From positions 44,244,645 to 44,308,644 of the forward strand of contig NC_088302.1 in the NCBI RefSeq assembly GCF_032854445.1: a DNA stretch of 64,000 bases. Reading direction: 5' to 3'. The stretch is from Liolophura sinensis (Eukaryota > Mollusca > Polyplacophora > Chitonida > Chitonidae). Position numbers and translations under genes: made by a program. Positions 34,801-46,600 of the stretch are shown in pieces (the first letter of the stretch is position 1; each line of letters starts with the position of its first letter). Under the pieces are notes generated by a model. That model was not told the origin of the DNA. It saw nothing but the letters and a program-made list of their open reading frames with translations, and did no database searches.

Positions 34801-36822
34801 CATCTGACGATACAAAATTTCGCGGACGTAAATCTACATACATGAAGTAAGTGTGTAAGTTTATTCCATGTACGCTTTTTACTTCCTCTGTCTATAGTGT
34901 TAACTTTAACTGTAAGTCGCAGAATGCTTCTCAGAAGAGGTAATAATTCTGTTCATACTTTTTATAACATATATTATTTGATAATACAAGATGGGTTGCA
35001 ACAGCATAATCTTGATGTACATGCATATTGCGGAATCGGCTCTTCGGTTAGAAGTACTTACATGAGTATATATATTGCCTCCAGATTAGGTCTTTGATTA
35101 CTAGTATTTCAGGGTCAAGTATATATACACTGTTGAGGTTTTGGTTACATGTACTGGTATAGGAGAACATATATATTGATTATATATAAGTGATTGTAAA
35201 CACATAGGTACACTTTTAGCGATACAAGTGCTTGTATAACAGTGCATGTATTGCCGACGAATCAGATCGTTAGGATAATAGGCAGGTCTGTGATACAAGT
35301 GCTTGCATGAGAGTATTTTGCCAGTAATTGGACAAGGCTTTTATTCACTAAGTTCTTGTAAATGTTATTACTAAAAACTAGTAATAACTGTTAAGGAAGT
35401 AGTAGTTTTTCATCTTCTTAATTTTATTTTTAGTATCTTAAGTATCTCAAGTACGTTTGGATAAAAAGCTGGAGCCAACAGACTGACCCATCAATATTGT
35501 TTTGCAATTGCTTACCGTTCTTTATATGTATATGTTGTCACCAACAGCCTGTTGTTTTGTCTGCCCAGGTGATGGAGTCTCCGACAACGCCAGATAACCT
35601 GGACCACGTGTTGAAGGACCAAGGAAATTTCATCTTGACCGTGTCCCAGTTTTATAACCAAGAAGCTCTAAGTGACGTCGTCCTCAAGGTTGGAGAAGCC
35701 CGTTTTCATGGACACAAGTTCGTTCTCGCGAAGTCCAGCGATGTCTTCCGGACAATGTTGTACGAGAAACCCTGGTCTCAAAATGTCCGCGAAGAAATCG
35801 AACTGAGTGAAACAGCCGAGTGTCAAAGTGTGTTTGATCGCTTCCTTCGTTACTTGTACACGGCGGAGATATCAATAAGTGCCGATTCCGCCATCGGGAT
35901 ACTTTGTCTAGCGGACAAGTACAATGTGGCTTCTCTCAAAGTCCTCTGTACATCTTACATGGTGGAGCACACAAAGTCTCCCAAAGTGCGGAATGCCTTG
36001 AACTGGTACCCTTGGGCCAAAGCGCTTCATCTGGAGAACCTTATACACCAGTGTACCAAGACCATAGCCTGGAACACTGATGTGATTTTGAAATCACCTC
36101 AGTGGATAAACATGGACATAGACTTCGTATGCGACATTTTGGAAAGCTCTGAGCTCGTGACCCAAAGCGAGTTTGGACTTTTTCTTGCGCTGAGTCAGTG
36201 GTTACTGGATGAAAGCCATGTTCTGCATTTAACCGAGGCGTCCTCCCGACTTCTTCCGCTTATTCGCTTTCCTCAGATGAAGGTGGTAGAATTGCGCGAG
36301 GTGGAGAACTGCGAATTGGCGCATAGAGACGACAGTAATGGGATACTCATGGACTTGGTTGGACAGGCATACAGGTTCCGGTCTCTGTGCCCTGCTCAGA
36401 CTGAACTGGGGATTTCCTTTAACCAGAAATTCTTCTTACCCCGAGATTACCTAGACTTGGCTGTCGATCAGGTCCGAATACAAAACACTTTACGCTTCGG
36501 CATTCAGGTTGACGTGAAAACCGGTGTAGGACCTGTTCCTTCTACAGCCAAAGAAGGCGAATGGAAGATAACTTACCGCAAGTCAGGTGACACGGGCGTG
36601 TGGACGGTTCAGATGTACTGTCATGAATCCGCCATGGTGAACAGCGAGGCGAGGATCCAAGCCAGTTTGGTGGTGTTTAATGAGGAAGACAAGGTCGTGC
36701 AGGTGGAGAGAGCCCCTACATGTATCTGTGGACGAACGAACAGCCTCACAATGCAGTTGACCATCGCTGATTCTGAGGAGGCTAAAAACATGCTGGTTCT
36801 CATCAAACCGGTGCCTCATTAA
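33878..36822 (+). CDS. BTB-BACK protein, BTBD17-like, 2 coding exons
   Basis: Exon 1 (33878-33982) starts CACAATGGCG, encodes 35 aa (MANSEELES ... NVGNIRK) and ends at a GTATGC donor. Exon 2 (35569-36822) begins after a pyrimidine tract and CCCAG, continues in phase and ends TAA; total 452 aa. Residues about 61-166 form a BTB/POZ domain (SDVVLKVGEARFHGHKFVLA, then FDRFLRYLYTAEI), and about 167-275 a BACK domain (NALNWYPWAKAL, LLPLIRFPQM). The C-terminal part matches the BTBD17 layout (FFLPRDYL, then a beta-rich domain ending LVLIKPV). BTB proteins dimerise and often recruit cullin-3; the exact role here is unknown. The 1586-bp intron holds a (TA)n tract. Exon 2's frame stays open upstream to 35497 but without an ATG, which favours the spliced start. 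Exon 2 is certain; exon 1 is likely. Confidence 0.88.
34738..34798. repeat. (TA)n microsatellite
   Basis: About 30 uninterrupted TA dinucleotides, in the intron of the BTBD17-like gene. Confidence 0.95.
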
Positions 36823-38418
36823 ATCACCACCAGAGCTCGCTGTCATGTAACTGCCCGTATAGAGGAAAATGTCCGGAGACATTTTAAACATTGTGTTGTG
36901 GTGACTCAATAGTGAAAGAGCGCGTTATAACCAATTAGATTAAGTACGTCAGTATTTTATTGAATTTTTTGGAAAATCACGTAGCCTTAGGCGTTTATAT
37001 ATTACTTCCAAGAATGGATCTACGAAGTGCTGTGAAAGTGATCTGGAAAGCACAAACCCGACATTGATCAAGTGAGGTTCCACCGACAAACTTACGCTAG
37101 GGACACTCTGCTAACGCCACCGCAATTGTACATAATGGGAATCGCTAACGACTCTTTGAACATGATGTTACTCACAACTGCATGGGTATTGTTATCCAAA
37201 ATACGTGGTAGATCTCAGGAGTCCCTTTTATTATATAACAGTACACCGTATAGTTTATGAAAGTAGTCATAAGGGTAGACCCAGAGCAAGTTTGATTTTG
37301 CTGGGTTTGTCTAATTGTATTTATTATGACATCATTCGTAGTTGTCACTTTCTCGTCAATTCTACATTTCCGTTTGGCGTGAGGAATCATCAACCACGTG
37401 TGTATATAGCATCATATTATTAAAGATTAATATTGTCTAAATTAGTATTGTATAGTGCTTCTTTACTGCTCTCCCGCTTTTACCAGACTATGGTATCCTG
37501 TTAGCCTTTGTTGAATCATCATCATCATCAGCATATGGTTAGTTAGCACTATATTGTGTGTGTATTTATTTTGAGAGCGAACTGCATTAAACACGAGCGA
37601 CAATCCAGATACGCCAAATATTGATACAACAACCGAATACACTCCACACGCTACGATAGTTATCGTGAGTAGAATGTCTTCACCCAATGGTTCATATGAC
37701 GTACCTGATGGTGTCTCCTCCTACTTTTCCTCCCCGTCGCCAAGTCATTTCTTCAAAGACGCCTGTTGTCCATTTTGTTACAGTATATAACAAACATTCA
37801 GTTGCTGTAACTCCTAATTATTTATAATAATTAGTTGTTTATGTGAAGCCTATACATGGATCAAATAATATATGGCCTTGCGAAAACGTGTGGGTCTCAA
37901 TGCTATTTGTGAAACAGGAGAAATTTCCTTCGAACAGTATTTATTGTTGTAACAGTCATTATTCTTGATGGCAGACTAACTTGAGATTAGTGAAGATTTT
38001 TTTTGCCTATGTATAACACCACGGATTGTGTAGTGGAGAGTGTGTTACAATAGATGTCATATAACGAAACAAAGGGAGGTGATATTCCAGTTCCAGTTGC
38101 CGGATGTTTATCGAAAATATGATTATTAATAATGTTGAATACAATTACGTTGTTCACGACGTATCATGATAAAACCCACCAAACTGTGGAGGCGTTTTGC
38201 AGGACGTGTAAATGAATCTGTGTAGTTGGGGTACATTTTGAAATTTACATTCAAGCTTGTCTGCCATTTTCCAAGCATTTGACTGATAACAAAAAGGAAA
38301 ACGGATTACATGCATATCGCTTCCAGATCAGTTGGCACAGTACTGTTTATCTAATTAACGATGTAGACTAGACGTGATTCATCTATATATACATATATAC
38401 TCTTAAGGAAATAGGCGA

Positions 38419-38420
<2 letters not shown>

Positions 38421-38501
<81 letters not shown>
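38421..38501. repeat. (TA)n microsatellite
   Basis: About 40 uninterrupted AT dinucleotides in the intergenic region downstream of the BTBD17-like gene. Confidence 0.95.
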
Positions 38502-38503
<2 letters not shown>

Positions 38504-39030
38504 CAACATTATATAGTAATGTTGGATACTTGTCATTCCTGAAGTTTACCTCAGATAAAAATATTGCCTTGCCTTCATTGAGAGTCGAAGTTTTACAGCG
38601 AATAAGTCATTGAATAAACGTTGCTTGGAGATACCGCAGACAGTATTGGCAATTTTGCACCCTTTTTCTTTCTTTGAACAAAATATCTACGCGGGTATAT
38701 ATTGGAATCGTTCAACCATGACTTGCTCTTGCTGTTTACACGAAGTGTTTAGACATGTGTATAAATTGTGTACTTCCCATTCAGTTCTAGTCATACGCAG
38801 TTATAAGTGATATTAGTCAGAGCACATCTCAGGAGATGATTAAGATAAGATCCCATGAAGATAAGTAAATGATATATTGTGTGTAAATCGAGATTGGTAA
38901 AGTGGACCATATGCCATACGTTCTAAATAAAATGTTTTACCTCTCTTCCTACGCTGCAGAATTTGTCTTAGTTCCTTTTCGTCGTGTAATGTAACCGGTA
39001 AACTGTTACTCGTGTACCATTTAGTTTACT

Positions 39031-39262
39031 TATATTTAATTTATATATTTGATTGATGTTTTACGTTCCACTCAAGAATATTTCACTTATACGACAGTGG
39101 CCAGAATTATGGTGGGAAGAAACTGGGCATAGCAGGCTACTGTCAGATCTTTCCACGTACGGTCGGAAGCCAGCATGAGCTTGACTTGAACTCACTGCGC
39201 CGTCAATGGTGTGAGGCTCCTGGGTCATTGCGCCGCACTGCCACGATAGCCACCTCGGCCAC
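39031..39262 (-). mobile_element. SINE family A, near full length
   Basis: Starts with the reversed tail and TTTGATTGATGTTTTACG, then AATATTTCACTTATACGAC and CTTTCCACGTACGGTCGGAA. The B box follows (GGACTTGAACTC-like, reversed) with CTCCTGGGTCATTGCGCCG, ending at the reversed head CACCTCGGCC. Confidence 0.85.
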
Positions 39263-39479
39263 AGTTTTCTTATGGTGCACGGTTTGGATACCGACTTCTT
39301 TCATTCGTCTAGGACATTCCTTGCTTGTTTCCAACAACATTGAAAACTGTTGACTGTTCGGCCTCAGTCGCAAGAGGCGTCTCGTGGTATTTCAGTACTG
39401 GTAATAAATGATTCACGTCAAGCACACCACGTACGTCCACTCGACTAATGTACGACATCACAGAAGAAAACTCATTTTG

Positions 39480-39790
39480 TAAAATTAGCCACACACGACC
39501 AAAAACCCCACACAAGACAAACCATATGGACGACGCCACACACGACCACTCAGCCGGTCCAGGGCGCTACACAGGACAACCTATACAGTGAAAGACGCCC
39601 CACACCACCACTCTCAGCCAGTCCAGGGCGCTACATTGGGCAATCCATATATTGAAAGACACCCACGACATCCCACAGTCAGTCAAAGGCACCATCCGCG
39701 ACCTCTCAACCAGTTTAACGCACCACCCGCGACCGCTCAACCAGTCAAATACACCACTCACGACCTGTCAACCAGTCAAAGCAGACAATT
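39480..39790. repeat. Degenerate 31/62-bp minisatellite
   Basis: Repeated CAACCAGTC or CAGCCAGTCCAGGGCGCTAC phrases alternate with CACGACC and GAAAGAC phrases. The copies are diverged but recognisable. Confidence 0.6.
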
Positions 39791-40018
39791 TGCACATAAG
39801 ATAATTCAGTTGCCCAGTCTATGTCGACATGAAACACGCACCCGGTCACAATTTAAGCTAATATTCAATGGTTGTTCGAATCCGTAATGTTTCGACTGGT
39901 TATACGGTATATATAGTCCACATTACTGGACGCCTCAGTGACATCGCACGCTGAAATCCGCCTCTCGCTGCTTGGTCTGGTTATATAGCCACATCCACTC
40001 GACCTCTGATAAGTGAGA

Positions 40019-40150
40019 TCTAGCGCCTTGGCGCAATGACCCAGGAACCTCACACCAATGCTGTCGCTGTCAGTTCAATATGTCACTGTCGTAAAGTGAA
40101 ATATTCTTCAGCACGGCGTGAACCCCAATCAAATAAATAAAAGTAAATAA
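40019..40150 (+). mobile_element. SINE family A with internal deletion
   Basis: The head portion (GCGCAATGACCCAGGAACCT, CACCAATGCTGTCGCTGT) is joined directly to the 3' part (GTAAAGTGAAATATTCTTCA) and an (AATA)n tail. The middle of the element is missing. Confidence 0.75.
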
Positions 40151-40558
40151 ATTTAAATCTAGCACTCGCGGGGTCGAATGGTTAGTCACAGTCGCTCGAA
40201 CCCTAATCAGTGAAACGAAAGGCTTGTGTAACTTCAGCTATCGATGGTTTGGTTGTTGCCTTTCATAGTCAAGAGGTTTGCCAAGTAGCCTATTTAATTA
40301 GCGAGGCATCTAGTTTTTTCTGTGTTTCTCAACCCATATAACCTGAACTTTTCTTGATTGTGGCTGAAATCGCGATTCACTCAAATAAATAATATGACTG
40401 GTGGTTAATTGTGTTCTGAAGAAAAAATGGCTTATATTTATTCTAGTTGATATACGCCATTTTCAAGAAATTTTCACTTATTCGATGACAGTGAGTTATT
40501 TGGGTTCAGTTGGTTTATTCATGTATTTATTCATTTATTTATTATTTATTTAGTTATA

Positions 40559-40781
40559 CAGTGAGAGAAAAGTTTGGGTCCACTGACCAAAAAATCTGAG
40601 TAATTCGATTCAGAAAACTGAGCCATATCAGCTGCTGAACTGAGTCAAGAGACTCATCTGGTTATACTTTGACTCATTTGGTTGGTCGGAAAATTCACAG
40701 GAATTGGCCATGACTCAACTAATTACCTCCATTGAATTAATCAGATTTTTGAGTCAACCGACCCAAGTTTTTCTCTGAGTG
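40559..40781. mobile_element. MITE with 50-bp inverted ends at TATA
   Basis: The left end CAGTGAGAGAAAAGTTTGGG and the reversed right end CACTCAGAGAAAAACTTGGG remain similar for about 50 bp (both continue to AAAATCTGA and TAATTC). TATA flanks both sides (40555-40558 and 40782-40785), suggesting a 4-bp duplication or insertion at TA. It has no coding capacity. Confidence 0.8.
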
Positions 40782-41070
40782 TATATTTATTTATAAGTTT
40801 TGCAAGCTTCTGTCTCTTGGAAAGCAATAACTTGACGTCTATAGGCATTGCGCCAATCACTGTTTGAATAAATTCCAAAACTGTAATTTATCAGAGTAAG
40901 TTATAAGATTGTGCTCGGTACTGTGAATCGGTTCACACGAGAGAGGCTTACAGGGTATTCTGAATACATGTTCCATGGATATACAGAATGGGCATTTATT
41001 CCTCACATGGCATTCATTTCGTTCATGACCACTGTTTTACTTTAGGCCTAACGCTTACAATCTGAATGCG

Positions 41071-41221
41071 TAGGAAGGTCAGCCAGTAACCTGCGGATCG
41101 TCGTGTGTTTCCCCCGGGCTCTGCCCTGTTTCCTCCCACCATAATGCTGGCCGCCGTCATATAAGTGAAATATTCTTGAGTACGGCGTAAAACACCAATC
41201 AAATAAATAAATAAATAAATA
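41071..41221 (+). mobile_element. SINE family A, 3' part
   Basis: From GGAAGGTCAGCCAGTAACCT through TTTCCTCCCACCATAATGCT and GAAATATTCTTGAGTACGGC to a clean (AATA)n tail. The body is close to the full-length copy, so it is relatively young. Confidence 0.85.
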
Positions 41222-42256
41222 CAATCTGAATGCCTACGTGGTCTGGATTACAGGATGTCATTATATAATGTTTTGACATTGAAATTATGGGACATACACA
41301 CGGTTCTGGTTTGAGCAGTGAGAAGGACTGTTGCATGTAATGAATGTACATACGAATATAACTGCTTTCCGTTTATACAAACCATACATACATACATGTA
41401 TAGTAAAATATAGTAAAATAGCAATTCAAAAGGAGTAATTAAGACAGACAGCGTACAACAGACACCGGCACTCTATATGAATAATGACATTTATAACTGT
41501 ACAAACCTAAAGTTAGCCACAAAGCTATTCTGATATGCCTAAATGATATAAACCTATATTTCAAACCTTTATTATTGTTATTATTTAGATTTTAATTTTG
41601 CGACTGTATACAATTGTATAAAACTATATAATTGGCGAATGCAGATTTGTAATAAATTCATCATCAAAATGCTTGCTGGTGAGCTTTCTTATTTTGCATA
41701 CACTGAAGTTGAAGGAAGGATCTGTAACAAGAGGGAAGGATTTGAAGTACTTGGCATAAAGTAACATTTTCAAATCAGTCTTCGAAAAGTCGTTTTGAAG
41801 TAACCATATAAGATATCAGTGGGATACAAAGAGGTTTAAAACACCTGAAAACTAGTTTGAAAACAATGCCCCAATTCTTCTCTTTGGCCAACAGGTTACC
41901 AATTGTGTAATAATGTATCTAAGTGACCACACATTGAACAGCTAGAAGATGGAACAGCACAGAGTCTGTGTAGAAAAGTGTTACTTGCAGCGGGGATGAA
42001 GTGTACCGGTAGACCCTATAATCTATAATCTAGCAGGAATTTATATTGAAGGATTTTAGTCTTGTTACCCGATTAAGACACAGCGAAAAGGTTAACAGCC
42101 ATACATTTTTGGTATTTATGTTATAAACATCAGTAGATTTGGTTGTAGATCGTCTAGAAATACAGTCTTGAGTAAAAATTTAAAACAGACTTGAGAGTAG
42201 CACCAGTGTAGTTATAACCTCTAGTATGCCCCAAATGCATCATGTACAATGAGGAA

Positions 42257-42608
42257 TTATGTACATACAGGCATGTAGATGGAGTGTCTTAGAGGATTGT
42301 CTTTAAATTGTGGTTTCTTACATAGAATATGTAACCATATACATAGAATGTGGTTACTTATTACTCTTGTACACGATTTAAATATTAGTTTCCATAGTTT
42401 GTACCTGTCATAATCTGGTGGAAGATTATATTTGTCACATAATGATTTCATGTGTGAAATGTTTCCATTCAGAATAGGCCAGTGAAGCCAAGCTCGCGTT
42501 TTCAAGAGTTGCCTCCCCTCTAGCAAATGAACAGCGTTTAACAAGATGGGGTCTTCCGTGCACATGTATTTATGAAGTAGACCGACAGAACTGTTCTTGT
42601 TGTTTAAC
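42257..42608 (-). pseudogene. Unrecognised protein-like ORF next to MCTS1
   Basis: The minus-strand frame reads SISELNNKNSSVGLLHKYMC and later MKSLCDKYNLPPDYDRYKLW. The composition is protein-like, but there is no ATG at the N-terminus, no clear splice sites and I do not recognise the family. It points away from MCTS1, whose start lies only about 80 bp away, so it could be an exon or relic of a divergent gene. It may equally be chance. Confidence 0.25.
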
Positions 42609-42687
42609 TCAGATATACTTAGCAAAACTCACATGGGCACAGCAGCACAACAGGGTTAACAAGTGAAAAGAAGAGCACCAAGCCAAA

Positions 42688-43629
42688 ATGTTCAAGAAGT
42701 GAGTTGAGGAGAAAAAGGATGATTGGGCACAGGGTTATTGTTATGTTGTTGTTGTTCTGGCTACTGTGACTGGTAACAGTTGTGACTGTAGAGTGGTGAC
42801 TGATACTGTGGTGTGTTGCTTGTGATGGGAAGGAAGGGGGTGGGTGGGGGGGGGGGGGGGTGCTGGTTGGGAAAGTGGATAGTAGTAGGCCTGTGCTGTA
42901 TCCCACTGAGTTGTTCAATTAAATTAAACGTTGAAGTCTATTGTCAACAGTACTGGGGAGTTGTAAGGACTGGGGTTATATTTACGTGTTGATTTCCACG
43001 TGCATTCTGATGTCTTTTCTAAACCCACGGTCACGTGCTGTTAGTGATTTTTCATTGGGTAAAATTGAATGTGAGATGTACAATTTGCCTAATTAAGACG
43101 TTTATTATTCTAGTTTCTGTCACAGGTCTCTGTCATTTATATGACATTGCTTCAGGGTTTATACTTTGTTTTTAGCCGGTTCCATTAACACATTGGGCAT
43201 TTTTACTTCAGTACTCATTGTTCACAGTATCTGTGGCAAAATACCATTCATTTCATTTTCATTCTATTGGGTACTGGGTGACACACTTTACAGCAGTTCA
43301 CAGGTGATGTCAGCACCTTCTAACATTTTTATGCTAGAATGTATGGCTCTAGGACTTGTGTTTGATCAGAATCCAAATGAAATCACTGTTTGCTTTTTTT
43401 ATTCCCTTTTATCAGACACACAGGCCTGTTTGTTATTATTAGATCCCAGAAAGTCAACAGTTAAACTAATCTCAGTGAACATTACAGTGAAAAAAGAACA
43501 ATGACTTGTTTTAGTACAGCTCTAGGTAATACAAGATGTACTGTCTATTGCACAACTAATGAAATCGCCTGAGGGCAATGTTTATTTTATTTAAATTTAA
43601 TGTGATAGTTTAGTCATTGACTACCCTCT

Positions 43630-43688
<59 letters not shown>

Positions 43689-46600
43689 GCATCATTGTGT
43701 ACAAATTTGGTTTGATGCTCAGTGTATCGTAGTTTAGTTGTTTCATGCAGGTAGACGTATGCTGACATGATTTATTATGGTTTTATCCTTTCTTTTTATA
43801 AGATTTGAAGGCAAGGACATGGTGTCAGGTGTGAACAATGCAAAGTCATCTGTTCAGAGAGGAGTAAGAGCCAGCATTCTACAGGACTACCCAGAAGCTG
43901 AAAACTTCATAGATCAGATTTTACCCAAAAAGGAGACTCTGAAAATTGTTAAATGGTAATGATATCATCTACATGCATGTACACATACAGTAGGAGTGTA
44001 CATTACATTGACCTTCCTAAACATCACTCTCAGGTGCATTACCACCTCCTTCTTCATAACGTCCAGATATATTCCTCCCCCATACAATTTCCCTTGTAGG
44101 CCCTGTCTCTCTCCTGCCAAAACATTCCCCCCACTGGACAATTCCACAGTCTCCTTATTTTTAGGTGGGCTAATTAAATATCAGTCTTGATTTTATTGAA
44201 GACTTCTTGTCATCCACCAACATGGTATGCAAGTCTGCATGTTGCACATGAGAAAGTTTTTATAACATTTGCCTTGTTATAGGAAGAGTTGGCTCTATTT
44301 GCACATGAGGCCGGGAATGACCTCCTCTTTGGCTTGGGTGGAAGTAAGTGACTGACAGCGCTTGTGTGGTTTGTTTAACTGGTCATATGTGAAGCACTTT
44401 GGAGTCATTCTCCTCTTGCTAATATGATATACGATTTCAATTTCCCAACAGTCTGTGCAACTCATAGGGGAAAGTATGTCAGTTACTTGCCAAGGGCCAG
44501 TGGTTTAATCCAGGAACTCAGGTTTTCTTCACTTACCGGTAAACTAATCTCCTTCATGTCAGTCTTGAAGACAGCTTGAAACATTAATCAAACAAATATA
44601 TAAATTATTGTACCTCTTAACTTTTAAGAGGTACAATACTTTTCAACTGCTTTTCAACTTGCCCCTTTGCTTATCATAATATAAATCAATAGTCCTATGT
44701 AAATTGTTTGAGCCATGTTTTAGTCTATGTATTTCACTGATCTTAAATCAAGGTTAAGTCAACACACTTGTATTCATTGTTTCTGTTTGTTTCTTGTTTT
44801 GCAGCCATGAACACATAGAGCTGTTAGCCGGCTCTAATGGCCAAGTCTTGTTCTTCAAGGGCAGAGAAGGCCCCTACGTTCCCAGCCTCAAACTCCTACA
44901 CAAATGTATGTTATTATCAATAACTGTGGTGCAGATGTACTGATATTGAACGTACTGTTAAATAAGACAAGTTCAATATACTGTATAACATTTTCCTTAT
45001 CAGTATGGATTTCACCTATGTGTCTTATGTTTCTAGCTCCATTCTGTGTTTTCCTATTTTTTGTTGAAATGACCTATACATGAATTTCCTTTGATTGTTC
45101 TTTTTTTGCATTATATCCTATATTTTATCTGCTGTTATGTTAAATCTTAAGACATTTTCAAACAGTCAGGCCCAAGTAAATGAGCAGGTTAAATTTGCAT
45201 TTACAGTTCCATTTATCCTGCCATGGATGCAGGTGGATAAGGGAGCGATCAGGTTCGTCCTGAGTGGAGCAAACATCATGTGTCCTGGACTTACCTCCCC
45301 TGGGGCTAAGATGACCAAGGATCTGGAGAAGGAGAGTGTTGTGGTAAAGGGCATCTCACTTTTGAAACTTGAAATATAATTGTTAGAATGAGAAACAATA
45401 CGCAGTTTTCAAATTACGTCATTCCCAGACTAAATGATGTCGCCAATTCATGGCACAGTAGGGCTTCTTTCCTATTTTTTAACATGGCAGTGATAAAATG
45501 AAATAAAATCAAAGTTAAAATCATTATTTTTACAAAAATGGGAATCCAGTCCCACCCAAGATGGTCCCATGTTCACAGTAAGCTCATTGATGATGTCATT
45601 GACAGAAACTATGCATAAAATAGTTGGTTTATTACGAGGTATAAAGTATGCATCAAAAATGGAAGCTCAGAAACAATTTTTTGGGATAAAACCATAATAA
45701 TTGTATTCGCATTCATGTATGTTTTAAGGAAAGATAGCTTAGTGTACCACTGAGACAGGATCCCTTTATAGACACCAGATGGCGCTGTGTTTTTCTTAGA
45801 CCATGACTCATTATTGTCTCTTGTTATTGTTTATTTTCATCACACATAATCAGTTAAACATTTACAATCACAGGCCAAATCCAGTTCAGTCAGGCTTAAA
45901 CCAACTAAGATAACCAGGAATATGTCAGAAAATACTGCAATAAATGCATGCAGTAGACCCCACAAACTAAACAAACCAGTGAACCAACCAAATCAATACA
46001 ACCAAACAACTGACCCATTAAACCAATATATTGATAATAAATACATACTATAACTAGAAAAAAATGAATACAGCCTCACGGTGTAAAGGTAGATAACTCT
46101 TGAAGACAATTCCCATGTATTAATGTCTGTGTGTGTTTTATTACTGTTGTAGCAGTAACAGTCATATGCAACCAATAATATCGTTCACAAAGAACGATGG
46201 ATTGATGGTTTGAATGTGATGATTGATGGTTGTAAAGTAAAGATTGATGGTTCAGATGTGAGGATGAAAGCCCGAATTTATGTTTCAAAAATCAGGATTT
46301 ATGTTTCAGATGAAAGTATTCATGATTCAAATGGTAAAGACTAATGGAGGTTATTGTGCTTTTGTTATTATTAATTGTATTTTGGAATTAGAACTTTGTC
46401 TGTAGCTGTTTTGCTTATCTTGGGCTATGTTATCCCAGATCATTGGTCCATAGCAATCAAAGGGATATATCATTTGGTAAGAACTGCGCCTGCCTTTGAC
46501 CTGGTTCTTTGTCATAGTGTTTGACATTCTATTAGTCTGCTTCCTCTCTGACCGCTCGTGGTAAGGTCTGTCAGCGACATGTGGATAGTCGTGGGTTTCC

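Noticed and set aside
35497-35568. Signal-peptide-like N-terminus of the BTB ORF
   Set aside because: The frame opens at TTG with no ATG, and the stretch is a pyrimidine-rich intron end with a CCCAG acceptor.
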